Source of the DNA: Lethocerus indicus
Taxonomy: Eukaryota > Arthropoda > Insecta > Hemiptera > Belostomatidae
Reading direction: 5' to 3'
Length of the DNA: 64,000 nucleotides
Assembly: GCA_019843655.1 (NCBI GenBank)
Contig: JACDQD010000002.1
Coordinates: forward strand, 9,847,393-9,911,392
Below are positions 1-13,139 of the stretch, piece by piece. The position numbers and the translations under genes were made by a program. The notes beneath the pieces are model-generated. The model worked only from the letters and a program-made list of their open reading frames with translations, ran no database searches and was not told where the DNA came from. Numbering within the stretch: position 1 is the stretch's first letter; each line of letters opens with the position of its first letter.

Positions 1-3000
1 GCGTCAATACTTTTCCTACTACCTGAAGCAATATGCCAGGCGCCTCGTGAACATAAAATATATACAACTTAGGTCATGTTTCGACAAATAGAGTTATGAC
101 CGAATAGAAAATAAGTAGAATAAATTGGCAATACAAGAGTTGAAAGGATCTGGAAACTAAAAATTATTTTATATTTAACCAGTCAAATACTATTTTGTAA
201 GCAAGTCAAACCACTCAAACAAACGCCATTGTGCCTATAACTAGTAATAGTTGATTGTACAAAAAAATAAAGTTAAAAAAAAATTTATAAATGGCTTGGA
301 ATTTTATTTAAGTCTGTAGTAATCATCGGTTCTGTTTGGTGTTCTGTAAATAAGTGGTAAAATATGCCTAAATATCTCAAATTTTTCTTCCAAGTACAGA
401 CATTCCGCTTACTAGTAGACTTTATTCAGAAAATTACGGCTCTATAATTTAATCAATATTATAACTATTATAATTCCTTTATTGTCTTTAATACATCTAG
501 GACTAGCGATATACAATTCCACGTTTCCTTATTCGAATTTCCTGTATTGATTAAGCGGAAAGTCAAATAAGATTTTGCTCTGAGATAGAAGAAGAAAGGT
601 TTTTTATTACACAGTAAAAGGAGGAGGTAGGTCCAAGCAACTCCACCCCCACCAATAAATAATGGGTCCTGGAGCCTTCTACAAAATAACCCCTCCTCCA
701 TCGAATCTGCCACTCGGCCTATCGATCCGCTTCCCATTGAATTTGCGGACGATCATTTTACAGGAAGGCCCGCAGCCCGACCACAACCCGATTTTCTCCG
801 GGAGTTTTATGAATTCCTCAATATTCGGCTAGAATTCGACGCCCGGCGAAGGCTCTTCTTATGCATTAAATATGTTGCAATGTTGCACGATCGAGCAAGA
901 CTAAATCGTGGGACGGAGGCTATCGAGTAGTTGGGGTGTAAGTTGAGATAACAAATTTTACAGTTTGTTGCGCAAAGCGCTATGCTCTGTCATTCCATGC
1001 CAGATAATGTCTATTTGATGTCGGTTTAATAGTTTTTGTTCTTAGTATTTATTGTTGTTTTACTAAGAAATGCGCATTTCGATATGAAGTGAGCTGTAGT
1101 ATGATAGACGAAGGTATGAAATCGATGATGAAGGAGGTATGATATAGATGAAAGTATGATATAACAATTTAAGTTAGTAGAATTTAAATTGGTGATTTAC
1201 ATGCATACAAGTAAAGCATCGTATCTGAAACTATCCCAGCTTATAGCAATTAGAAATTACTACAGTAAAATATGTTATTTGTAATCGGAAGAACCAATAA
1301 ATTAGTTCACTGAGCTCGCCACAATTTAACAACTTGTATTTATCTAAAGGTCCTGATAAACTAACTACTAATTTTTAATTGTGCACCTCTTTTGTAGAGG
1401 TTGACCTTACATCCTTCGACTTGAAGTTATCCTTAATGAATTTCATTGTTCCACTAGAGATTCTTCGATATACGTTTGGCGCATTTCTTGTGTAGAGTGG
1501 ATGCGTGAGGGCGGGGAAAAGGCAGTGGCGTGCCAGCCCAACGTTCATCACCCGGCCTAACGAAGCTCAGTGTGAATTACGGCGGTGGGAAAAAGGGTCC
1601 TGAATCCTGGGGTTCGAAGGGTCCCTGTTCCACTGTTTATCCTCCTGCGGTTGAGGAACGAAGCCCAGCATCCCCCAACCAAGAAACTCCCAACTTAGAT
1701 TAAGGGCGTAAAACTCTGGGATCGGAGATCGGAACTTGAAAATGAGGAGTTTATTGTCCTTTTATTTGCTCCGAAATCCTCCGATATCTCCAGACCTCTT
1801 TATTGCTCCCTTGCCCTTTCTGTTCTTTCCTTTTTTTATTTATTCTTCGCTATGCGACGTATTGAAATCCAGATGTGGAGACTGGAAATAAATTGAAAAT
1901 CGAGATTTTACGGCAACTCGATTAAAATTTTTCTCCGAAAAGAGATTGGAATTGAATTTCCACTACTTCGGCTATATAACAAAAGTATGGGTCAATAAAC
2001 AATCAGGAGGTTTCTTCCTTTTCTCTGAGCCATTCCTCTGTGACAGTAAATATTGAATAGTTTCAGCGGAAAAGTAAAAAATAATGTAAGCGATATACTG
2101 CATTGCAAATTTTCAACAATTACATTGATACTCTTTAAATCGTAAAACGATTCTATTACATAGGCAAGGTTGGTCTTAGGCTCCTTAAAACCCTTTTCTA
2201 TTAAATTATTAGTAAATGTATGGCATTGATCTACAGGAACAGTAAAAGTTTCGCTAAAAAAAATTTTCTGCCACTCTTTAATCAGATTCATTTAAATATG
2301 TGCGATTTATGTCTTACATTTGTTGTTGATGCCTCAGCATTTGGAACACCAGTGTCCTAAACCTTATTTAAGATATTACTCATATTTTAATTCGCGGTAA
2401 GCGTAAATTATACATTTATATATCTTTTCTTGACTACGTTTAGATTTTCTCTGGTAGCATCACCCCCATTCATTCTTAGAGCCACTACTAAGAACAACGT
2501 TTTCAATTTGCCGATTGGACACGGAGGGCTTTGAATGGAATTGCCATTCTCGGTACCAGGATTTGGGGGTTACTTTGTCGGGGTTAAACTAAGACAAATC
2601 TGTGTTCGGATCTCCTCAGAGAGGTCGCCTCTCGCGGCCTAAGCCCCCCGGCGACGACGATGTCAGGGACCCTGTTGTAAATCGGCCGGCTCAGGGACAA
2701 ACGAGATTAGGATTTTATAAGGAAGGAAAAATTAGGAAAGCAATTTGTTGGGGATTTCCGACATTAATAAAACCGCCCTCCCCAACACTAATGACGGTCC
2801 ACCCACCTTCCGGCGAATTCACTTCCCTAATGCGATCAATTGTAATTAAAATTTTCCTCCTTCTCTCATTACGGGCAGCCAAGTTGAAGCGACTCTGTAT
2901 TAAACGCGCTCTGACTTGATTGTATAGCTTTTCCCATTTGTGGTTTTATCGCAGGATTAAAATCTCCGAGAGCTATATTAGAGCCCGAAGAAATGAGACG

Positions 3001-6000
3001 GTACAAAGCGGCATCTCAGATTTGAAAAACCAAATGAATCAAGAATTGAGTTATGGCCGTTATAATTCAGGAAGTAAGGAAAGCGTACATTTTGGAATAC
3101 CTGTTTTGTGATTTGCGAGGGGTTGGAATACCAACCCGTAACTTTTTCGTGTTCTTCTGCTACTCTCTCTGGTTTGGTCTTGCTGGCCGGTTTCGGTTCC
3201 TCGCAAATCAGTCTTCAATAGCAGAATCAGTCACTTTGACACGTTGCATGCCGCACAAGCGGCAGATACGAAACAGAAGGACAGAAGGAAATCCACGGAA
3301 AGCATATATCATAAACTGAAAACAGTCATAAACATATGGTTTCATTTTAACGCAATTTCTGAATTGGTCATATATGATAAAATATTCTTAATTACTTTAT
3401 ATATCGGCTTAGTAAACTATTACTTTTTTCCGAACTCTTTCTTATCTGAACTGACCTGAAATATATGTTTAACATTACAAATGTTAAATATATTATCTTA
3501 ATATATTTTGCGGATTGTTATCAACTTTTCCTTAAAACAGAAAGTCTTAGTGTTGTGTGCTTCGAATCGTGTCGCCGTTTGTGTATCGTCAGTTTGTGAA
3601 AGTTTCTTAACAAGTTGGGAAGGCGCTGGAGCTATCACTTGCCTTCCAAGCCCTAGGGAGGTTGGTGGGGAGGGGGGTATTGCCCCCCGCGTTTAATAGG
3701 AAAATCTTATTCTTTAACTTAATTGAATATCCCATTAACAGTCTACAGAAACTCAGCCTGGTCGTGATGCCATTCATCAATCACCACCATAAAGAAAATA
3801 ATAATTAGTTTGTACCCGATTTGCGGTTTGCAGGTATTGGTATTGAACCAGCAGAGACAGGAGATCGAAAACTCTAAAATAATAATTCATATTCTTACCC
3901 GAAAATAAATGTAGGAAAAAGCAATTTTTCGTCATTTCAATTTTCATTAAGAAACTCCCAGTAATGTCTCTTGATTAAAAAGGTATATATTATATTCTTA
4001 TACCACCAACCAGATGTATACGGTGAATAATTTTTATTTCAACACTATCACCTGAGACAATCTAGTCGTCTCAAACTTATCATAAAATTTATGGTTCTTT
4101 TTAGCATAGCAATTTCACCGCCCAATAAAGTTATTTTCTCATGTTCAATATTGTTTCTAATATCGTCATCCCACCGCCTTCATTCTAAATTGTCTATTAA
4201 ATCACTGGACATCATTAAATACAAATTTTCTCTCTTTAATAATTTTTTTGAATTGCTTCAAAATTCAGGCGCAACATTATTTCTTTCCCTTTGTCTAGAT
4301 AATTATGGTGGATAAATTAGTATTTAAGAGTGAATGATTCATACGCCGGTTTAATTCTGTTAGAATCTCGAATATTTTAGAATTCTCTGTCTTGAACCAA
4401 AAATCCAGAATCTAAGGAATCATTATCAATTAGAAAGAACGACCACTCCATTAAATGGAATATTGGGAAAATGTTTCTGGAAATTCAAATTTAATTAAAC
4501 AATGTCGACGTGTGATGTGGACAATTGATGAGTGATAATGGGACTACGAGATTGTGGAACTTTCCATTTGTTTTTTCTAGAGCGGAAGATTCTGATGAAA
4601 AAGGCCAATTCCTACTTCAAAGAGCACTAAGCGTTTGTATGTTCTCAGCTGTAATTGGTTGTGTGCGGCGGTGCTTTTTCAATCACTGGAAAAAACGTTT
4701 GACGACATAAAAAAGGAAGCGGGTGCATTTTAATGTATAGACTTGGAGAAATTTGGAATAAGCCCCTCTTCCAGACAACAATTCATGCGCCAAGTTAAAT
4801 TAAATTTAGCACACACAGTACTGCTCTTTCCAAAAATAGGTACTCAGAACATTCCTCGTAGAACTAACTTATTTTGTGTTGTTAGTTTTTTTATTTCCGA
4901 AAACCATTTAATACACTTGTGCTTATTGAAGGAAATTTAGCGTTACTCGAAGAAATTTGGGAATTATTTGGCCAAATTATACATGGTAATTTTCCTGAAT
5001 TTATTTTCGTCTTAATAAATAAAAAATTGCGTATTCAGGTCACAAAACTGGATTTGTTTTTGTTGTTGCAAAACAGGACTTCGGATTTTTGGAGTGTGTA
5101 TTGAGTTGGGTAAAGCCACACAGTTGAAGTACAGGAATTATTTTTAGAGTGTACTAACATCGATCGAAATTATCCTTTAATGATTTAATCTTACTTCCAT
5201 CTGTATTATACCCTTCTACGATGTGGTACTAATAAGCTTAATGCGGACTTCAATGTACAATAATATTTAAGGTGGTGTGTGGAGGACCGCACACCTTACA
5301 AAGTGGCGTTGAAAGAACTGTATCGCGCTGACAAATAATGATTTTCTAAATAATCAATTAATAACGGTGCTAAAATAAATTGTGAAATAAATGTGTTGAG
5401 GGCTTCGATTTTGGGAAGGGAATTAGGGGAATTAGATGGTTATGAATGTTTTATGAATTTGTCCTGCCGGGAGGAGTCATTTTAAACCTCTGGCTCATGA
5501 GAGAAAGTTTTGCAAGGTGACTGATTATTTAAAATTAACGTCTGAAGTAATTTATTTCAGTTGGCTCATTCTGAGTTGGTTTCTCCCGGCAAATTTCCGT
5601 TATGGATACTCAAAGCAGGACGCGTAATACTTATAATATTATGATTACCTAACAAGTACAGCTGGCACATCCGCTGTTATCATCACTCTTTATATTACTG
5701 TAATTACTATTCTTTTTGTAACCCTTCTGATGCCCTTCCTAATTCAAAGTCTAGAAATATGCACTGCGTCTAGAGTTACATAACTCTATGTAACTCGCGG
5801 CACGACCTCTTGGGGTCGACGATAAGAGAGACCGGAGGAACATGAAAGCGGTGGATGTGGATTGATTCGAGGTGGTGGTGGTTGCATCTAATGGCGGGCC
5901 GCCTCTTCTTCCCCGCCGTGGGAGGATCTCGGTAATTTATTCCGGTCGATGTTCCCCGTTCTGCTAAATTAATGACAGGCAAATTTATTTGGGCAGAGCC

Positions 6001-8631
6001 TCCCCCCTGCCCCTTCTAATGGGGGGTTAAAAGCGGCTACTCTTGAGACATGCTCTCTCCCTCACCATTTCTCCCTTCTGTCGGGCCCATTTCGACGTCC
6101 GTGATGTATCTCATACTTCATGTCTTTATCGTCGCCAATTTGTAATACTTAAACATAACCAAGCTTGGCGAATGCGAGGGTACCTCTCAGTACTGTTATA
6201 TTTTTTAAAACTTCATTTTTTTATCGGTCCCATTACACTTAAAGAATAAGTGACATTGATATGGAGAACACAAAAGTATGAACAAGAGTATAGACCCATG
6301 TACGTTTTTTTCTGTTGCCCTAATTTTTATGTATTACTAGGAAGTTTTTACACACAAAATAAGCATAGTAAATATAATAAGGACCCTATTCCCGTCATTT
6401 CTGGTGGTTATACTACCAGGCAGGTAGGGGGGGGTAGAAAATATTACTCGCCATTTGGGTGAGGTTGGGGTCAGGGGCCTAATTATTGGAGCCTTGGTGT
6501 AAATGCTTCAGAGGTCTGCTATAGTTGAGTAAGGTTTCTGTTAAACTTAGAAGCGATCCGACTTGATAGTAAGGTTGGCCGACCGTGTTTCCTCAAGAGA
6601 GATGCCACTCCCGTTCAGACTTAACTGTCCCCTACCACGCGACCACTACTTCAACAACCTTACCACACAAAAAATGAATTAAATTCTCGTATATATACCA
6701 ACATAATATTTACTTTAATCTAAAATCAATGATAATATGATAAATATTATCGATAATAAACGTTGTAGTTTATCATACGAATCTATAGTCGTAGTACGTA
6801 ATGTTTATTGTGGAGGCGGAATTAGGCCCTGGTTGTGGTGGCCGAGGTGTTTGAGAAACCTGTGCATGCAAGTAGGTTGGAGAGGCATAAGTTAGGAGGA
6901 GCCCGTATGGAAATAATGGACTTAGCATGCAGAATGCTCAAACTTCAAAGTGTTCTACCGGCACTAATATTGCCGAACAACTACTACCGGAATGTTAACT
7001 AGGTTGACTAGTTATGAAAATTATTCGAGTTAAAATTCTTCCCTTTCAATTGCTTGGAATTAGTTTGAACTTTACATGCATTCTCTATCTTGATTAAATT
7101 GCAGAGAGCAGCCACTATCGCATGTGCTGATCTGAATATATAAGTAACTTTAGTTCATTCTGGATTAATAATTTGAACATTTTCAGTAGTATACTTTCGC
7201 TGATGTATATAATTACGTTCCAAACATTTTGCACATATTATAATGTTTTTGAACATACGTTAAACCTTTTTTTAGACGGGATCTTAAAATTATTATTTTG
7301 AACAAGGGTCTAACAATAACCCAGGTTCGGATGATCATCATTATCATTTATTATATTTATTATTTAGTATTTATTATATTATTTTGTTAAAATATAATTG
7401 ACACTATCTATAAATCTGTTAATCATACAATTGTACTAGATAACAAATATTTTATTAAATAATATTTATATTCATTGAAATTAGTGTCATATTGAGAATG
7501 CGTGTTATAAACCGTCCGTAAAATAATATCAGGATGAAATGTTAGAAAGCTTAGATCTTGTGAAACCTAAATCCATCGGACAGCGCCCGACCTGCCGTTA
7601 ATTCTGTTCGGTTCGAGGAAGGTCCGAAGAGTGTATGAATTGGAGGTGGCTCTTCGAATTGCTTGAGAACTCGGGCAAGTATTTGCCCGGTTAACTAATG
7701 AATTCGGTCCAACTTTGAAAAGCTTGGCGTGCGAGAGACGGCAGGAGCTCCGTTTTAAAGCTTTCGACGTCGGTGGCGGCGGGGGGTAATTCAATATAGT
7801 GGTTTTAGACAACTTGGAAGACTCGGAACACAAACGGCCCCAGATACGAGCTCCTGCATTCTCTCTGTAATTGTCCTGCCGTATGTGATCTTTTAAAATA
7901 AATAGACAAAAATGGTCAATTTTACTATAGTTTTGATTAATGATAAACTGAAAAAGGTGGGCATTATGGAAATAAAGTTGTAAAAATATTAAACATTTAA
8001 ATGAACCACTAAAATTTGCATGGCTTGATCTTTACAAACCATTTTTTTCTTACATTCTTCTTTTCTTGTTTCATCGGAATCCAAACAGAATGAATTTCTT
8101 GTGTGCGAACAGGGGTATTCATTTGCCGTCCCAGATGCGTGATATATTTTTTGAAAAATTAATTGGACGACAGTGCGGAGGGGCTTCACTGCAGCGTCGC
8201 AAGTCGGCTATAAACCAAGGAAAGGGGCAAGTTAAAAGGGTCGTATATCGCTCGTCTTCGTGTTCGGACGCCCCTACGGGGCATGGGCACTAAATACTTT
8301 AGTGGACCTGTCTGCTCCAGATTAGAGATAAATTAGCAACAGGTACACACTGGAATCATTTTGGAAAAAGAAGATCACTTAATAAGAATTCCCTATCCGT
8401 CGGTGTAAAAGATGGTACACAATGGTAGCAAATGCACACACGAAATTCATAATATTGGTGTGAGCAATACTGCGTAGTGGGTTCCGGCCCAGATAAGGAA
8501 AATGTTAATTCTAATTCAAATTTGAACTACTATTAGAATTCTGTCAGGTAGTCGGTTTCTGAACAACTGATTCCCACATTATATGTTATCTATTGTAGGG
8601 AGCTAATTTATATTGGGTATTGTATTTTAGA
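1..8631. other. Upstream flank of the nAChR gene, no supported coding sequence
   Basis: This stretch precedes the first recognised coding exon. It is AT-rich with GC-richer patches around 740-900, 1500-1700, 2530-2900, 5770-6070, 7560-7870 and 8160-8300. All open frames here are short and none reads like a known protein. It holds one copy of an interspersed repeat (3094-3240) and a short echo of exon A (1201-1250). It should contain the promoter or 5' untranslated exons of the receptor gene, or an intron between an untranslated exon and exon A, but no TATA box, initiator or transcription start could be assigned with confidence. The sequence just before the exon A start codon, ending in TTTTAG at 8625-8630, could be a 3' splice site, which would make this region partly intronic. 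Confidence 0.6.
3094..3240 (-). repeat. Degenerate interspersed repeat, copy 1 (retroelement-tail-like)
   Basis: Read on the minus strand, this segment matches copy 3 near 32565-32680. Shared landmarks in order are CAAAGTGACT, TGAAGA, CCGAAACCGG, CCAGCAAGACCAAACCAG, and a CACGAA stretch. It also matches copy 2 at 21111-21211 through ATACCTGTTTTGTG, GGGGTTGGAATACC and TTTCGTGTTCTTCTG. The order TGAAGA then CGAAACCGG is a pattern common at the 3' ends of arthropod retroelements (non-LTR or Penelope-like). No reverse transcriptase frame is preserved beside it. The repeat family is seen directly; the element class is inferred. Confidence 0.7.
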
Positions 8632-8829
8632 ATGGGAGCGGGTGAGACGGTGAGGGCCTGGCTGCTTTCGGCACTTGTTGTCCACGGTGCTGTCGGCGGC
8701 AACCCGGACGCCAAGCGGCTCTACGACGACCTCCTCTCAAACTACAACAAGCTGGTCAGACCCGTCGTCAACACAACGGACGTCCTCAGGGTCTGCATCA
8801 AACTTAAACTATCCCAGCTTATCGACGTC
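8632..8829 (+). CDS. nAChRalpha8: nAChR alpha-type subunit, exon A (signal peptide and N-terminal helix/strand 1)
   Basis: This exon encodes the first 66 residues of a pentameric, neuronal, acetylcholine-gated cation channel subunit. Residues 1-23 form a signal peptide: a short n-region with Arg9, a hydrophobic core AWLLSALVV, and small residues before the mature start [12 protein letters not shown]. Residues 24-45 are the hallmark insect alpha N-terminal helix, and [10 protein letters not shown] closes the exon. An N-glycosylation sequon NTT lies at 47-49. The exon ends in phase 0 at a strong donor (GTAAGT at 8830). The chosen start is the only Met that gives a full signal peptide; TTTTAG at 8625-8630 may be an acceptor after an untranslated exon. 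The KLVRP and [11 protein letters not shown] wording favours alpha8 over alpha1-alpha4 (from memory). Arg53 and Cys55 are unusual, where most relatives have Thr and Arg, Lys or a hydrophobic residue. The exon is clearly GC-richer at third positions than its surroundings. Family confidence is very high; the subunit is moderate. Confidence 0.93.
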
Positions 8830-10517
8830 GTAAGTACCAATTCGTTATTACCTAAATTCCTTAACCAGAAGAACTGAACGTCCTCATCGAGCCGTTACAA
8901 TTTATATTATGTTAAATGTTTACCAAGAACTGCATTCTGCCAGTCATTTGTGAAATATCATTTTTAATTTTAAAAAAATTTCTCGTAAAATATATGAATA
9001 TTATATAATATAATAATCTATTGTATTCAATTTCAATTTTGTTTAGCGAGCTATAGTTTTTGAAAGAAAGTTTCATTCGTTTAACTTTCATTAGCGAATC
9101 GCTTTAACTTAGTTTTCAAAATTATGTTTAACTCCATTCCCTTAAATACGCCATAGAGATATATTAATATTACTGTTCTGGCCGCTGGCTTGTTTAGGCA
9201 AAAAATAGAATTATTTCTATTTAAAACGAATTTTGATAAGGTATATCATAATGCAAATTGCGTATGTATGGACGTGTTCATCTACACAAAACCGTCATTA
9301 TGGCGAGTAAACAAATTATTTGAAGTTAGGAATTTCTATCGAAGCGTCATACATTAAATCGGACACTGGAATACTTATGTTATACAAAGAGGCGTCTCAA
9401 AATAACCTACTATATGGAAAGACCTGAATCAACTTTAGCCTTTCCGTATAAGCGGATTTAGGCAGAACTCTTTTTATATAATTCCCTAAGCAGAGTAACT
9501 CCTACTTCAGGAGTGAACACCTTAATCTAAATGGCATAAATTGGCCAGAATTGTGAAATAGTCTCTCGACATTTCTACGTGTGTTCTCAACGTATTTCCA
9601 TATTTAAATTTAAAATCCACCACTGATTTGTACACGGTAACGTATTATTAAAAAATAGAACGCTTCATTCTCCTCGTTTTGGTATTCTCAACCGATGTTA
9701 CAATCGATCGCCCGTGTAATGAGTAATTCAAGACGCATTTGAATAAAGATAAACAGGGCTGCTATATCATATTACCCGCCCACTTATGTAGCGAGGAGAG
9801 TGCCAACATCCTAACACCTGCTTAGCATGAATGATGAATATTCACAGCGGTAATTCTCATTCAAAGGGGGGACAGGGAACGTTTTGCTAAGACACTGTTG
9901 GATCAGAAACGGCCACCTATTACAATAGAGATGAGACTTCATAATACAAATAAGAGAGAAAGAGTTAATGAGAGGGGCTGAAGGAAACAGAGAGAGGTAA
10001 ACAAATTTTTATTCATTCCATTTTTTTTTGGTGAGTTGAAGGCTTAACCTATGTAGACGAATTACCCGAAATAGGACAATAAGAGGATGAGGATCATTAT
10101 CGTTATTTCAGTAATACAATATGATTGATTATCTAATGGTTTGGAGTAATAATGACGATCTCTCAGATAACAATGATATCTGGACACTGTACAGTTACGC
10201 AAGTCATTTAATGGCCTCAGTCGACCCGATTACCCGTAATGTACACCCATACGAATACTGCGCAACAACGGATACTTTTAAAACATTTGCTGAGCCTAAA
10301 GTATTCTAGGATAACGCTTAATAATGCCTGGATCCGCAAACTCAAAATTCAGTGAGTGAAAACGCTAGCCGATAAAGCTCATTCGGTGAATATCTCTAGA
10401 GCTTTCCTGTACTGATTACCCGAAAGCTGGAAGGAAATCCTGGAGGATTGTATAGCGGGTTAATTTGAGCCGGGTCCGGGAGTTGTTTGACGAATGATCC
10501 GTGCGGTGATTGGAAAA

Positions 10518-10614
10518 GGAGGCGAGGGCGAGGGCGAGGGCGAGGGTGAGCTAGCTGTTAGCCCGGGCGGGCCCCTGGGGGCGGGGCCTCCTCGCCCTTG
10601 GGGCAGCGCCTCCT
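10518..10614. repeat. GC-rich block with GGGCGA tandem repeats and closing inverted repeat
   Basis: The block opens with AGGAGGCG (10518-10525) and closes with its reverse complement CGCCTCCT (10607-10614). Between them are about four tandem GGGCGA units (to about 10548), a GCCCGGGCGGGC stretch, and CCTCCTCGCCCTT, which can pair with the tandem units. The block stands out sharply from its AT-rich surroundings, and its GC boxes could bind SP/KLF-type zinc-finger proteins. Its function is unknown. Confidence 0.6.
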
Positions 10615-13139
10615 ACTTATTACCCGCGATAAACCCCAATCCAATTTAAACAGTTACTCGGAGTATACTCCTCCGGGGGAATATTTCACCCGTGTATTGT
10701 CATATCGTATATACGTTTTGTTCAAATCAAAACGCTGACCGAGGAAGAAACTAATTTAACTTCCGCTCGCCTAAATAACAGGATGAAATTGTCCGTTGAA
10801 AGACGGACGGTGTCAGGAAATTTCGTTCGGTTCGGTTCAACGGGAAAAGAGTTTCTCAAGAGGTACAACGCCGGCAGTATTCAGTCGATTGGTTTTTCTT
10901 TGATCCGGAGCTCTGCCAATAGCAAGAGGGGGAAGGAAGAGGAAAACCGAAAGGAAATACAATAAGAAAAAAAATTGTTTTCTACGCTAAACTAGGAGGG
11001 TTTTACACACGGAAATATTCCCAATCTCATAATCCAGCGAGCGAGTATTCAATACCTTATCCCCGGAGTATCGAGAGCGTTTTCATAATTCAACCGACTG
11101 GTTTTGGCAAGACTGGTCAAATCAACATTCATTACTGCATCGAACCTGATAGCGGCTTCAATTTGCAACGCTTCCATCCCGGTGTTCGATAGGAGAGGCT
11201 CCCGCAACTGGAATTTATCCCATCGGAATGAATTTAACCCGGCGAGTCGTGGTCGAATCAAACAAAAACGGGATATAACGCGCGCTTCCGTCGCGATTCG
11301 TTAATATGGTTCGAGTCCTATAATGAACCCCCTATTGACAACAGATACAGCCCTTATTTTGAATCAAATGCCGTGCAAATGAAACTCATCACTCTTTTCT
11401 TCACTCTTTCCATTTGTCCGATATCTTGAACCTTTTTATTTGTATCCTGTACGACATCATTACTGGTGAAAAATCTTTTCTATTTCCATTTCTCTGGTTG
11501 GCATAAGTGAAATTATTACTAGCGTCTTAGAAATTCGGTTGTAAGAATAATATAATAACCACTGAATCATTTCGGTAATATTTGTGGAAGATTTTTCTCT
11601 CAATACTGCCTGGCGAATATCTCAAATATACAGGAAAAAAGAACAGAAATTAATCTATGTATAAAAACTCGTGTTCTCACCCATTTCAACTTTTCCCACT
11701 TTACTTATTTTTCTTGGGCGACAGTGTTTTACTTCATTCACTCGCATAGTTTCCATCTGAGAAAGTTTTACTGTCAATACAGCTTGACGACCAGTTCCCT
11801 AACGCCTCAGGCTCAAAAAGCGTCCGGACCCCAGTTGCTTTCAGCGGTCCCGTGTCCTGTTACAAGTAGCTACAAGCTAATGCTTCACTCGGGTGATTTT
11901 ACTCGCTTCTCCGAGGCAAATCGTCCTGTGCGCTATCTGGTCCACGACAAGATGTTTTACAGTAAAATCTATAGGTCTACCTCTATCTTTTTACAAGCTT
12001 CACCGATCAGGAACTGTAGCGTATGATCATAAATTCATAACTGAATAATAAGTTAAATAATAAGTTAAATTGGCATGTTGTTTAAATGTGATTATCTATG
12101 AGAATTGCGTATTTATAAAAATCTAATTCTAACTGTTAAACGGCTCAACCTCTTTTACTTTCCTATCAATTTGAGAGGAAAATACAGAAAGCAGGTGTAG
12201 AAAGGGCCAAATGGGCCATTTCGCCCGGTAGTCAAACCTTACTGTAAGATAATTTCAAATATCTAAACAATTTTTTCAAGTTAATCCTGCCCTAAATAAA
12301 ACAATTAGCTTATTGAAGATTATTAAAAACGTACTTCGAATAACTAAAACGTGATATTTAATAAATTCCTTAATCAGAAACTTGAAGTACCGAACCGTAC
12401 TTTCAGTGGCAGAGATCCCCTTTTATGCATTACATTTGTCTATATATCAATATTCTGAAAACCTAATTAATATTAATTAAATTAATATTTTTGTAACCAT
12501 ACGTATGTATTCCTTGTTCATGAATTATAAATTCTTTAAAGTTTACGATATTATACTTGATGGAGTCAGTTGAAAAAAAATTACTACAGTTAGAAAAACC
12601 AGAGAGAGCTGTATTTTTATGGCTGTCGAAATACTTTATAAATGATTGTCACGATTCGGGCTTTGTATTTTTCCAGGGGGTTGTATACAGAGAGTTATAA
12701 CGTTGGTCGTTCGGTAAGGGTTGGGTCCAATCCGAAAATCAAGTGCTACGACCAGGCTGCTTTTGTCAGACGACTACACACACTCACGCACATATATCCA
12801 GAAAGGTTTCCTTTGAGACAGCTCGATATGCGCGCAACCGTGCCCAAATAACTAATACCAGAGTCTATTGTGTATTTATCTTAAGCAAAATATATCTTGA
12901 ACGGGTATTTCATTCTTTAATTATTTGTAAAATACTGTAATCAATCATCCAATAGCAGTTAACTGTGGCTAATAATTGATTATCAGGCTCCGTCAGTATC
13001 TATTTGTACGAATATGTAAAGGTCCCGTTATTTTCCACTCTGGCTACTTGTATAGTGATTCAGACTGTATGATTGCCCGTATATTTCAATCGTTATATAA
13101 TTGAGGCGCCGGATCAAGGCGTAGATTCCTAGTAAATAA

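Noticed and set aside
6833..6890. A-box-like GTGGCCGAGG, considered as a tRNA
   Set aside because: The A-box is imperfect and no B-box or acceptor pairing follows.
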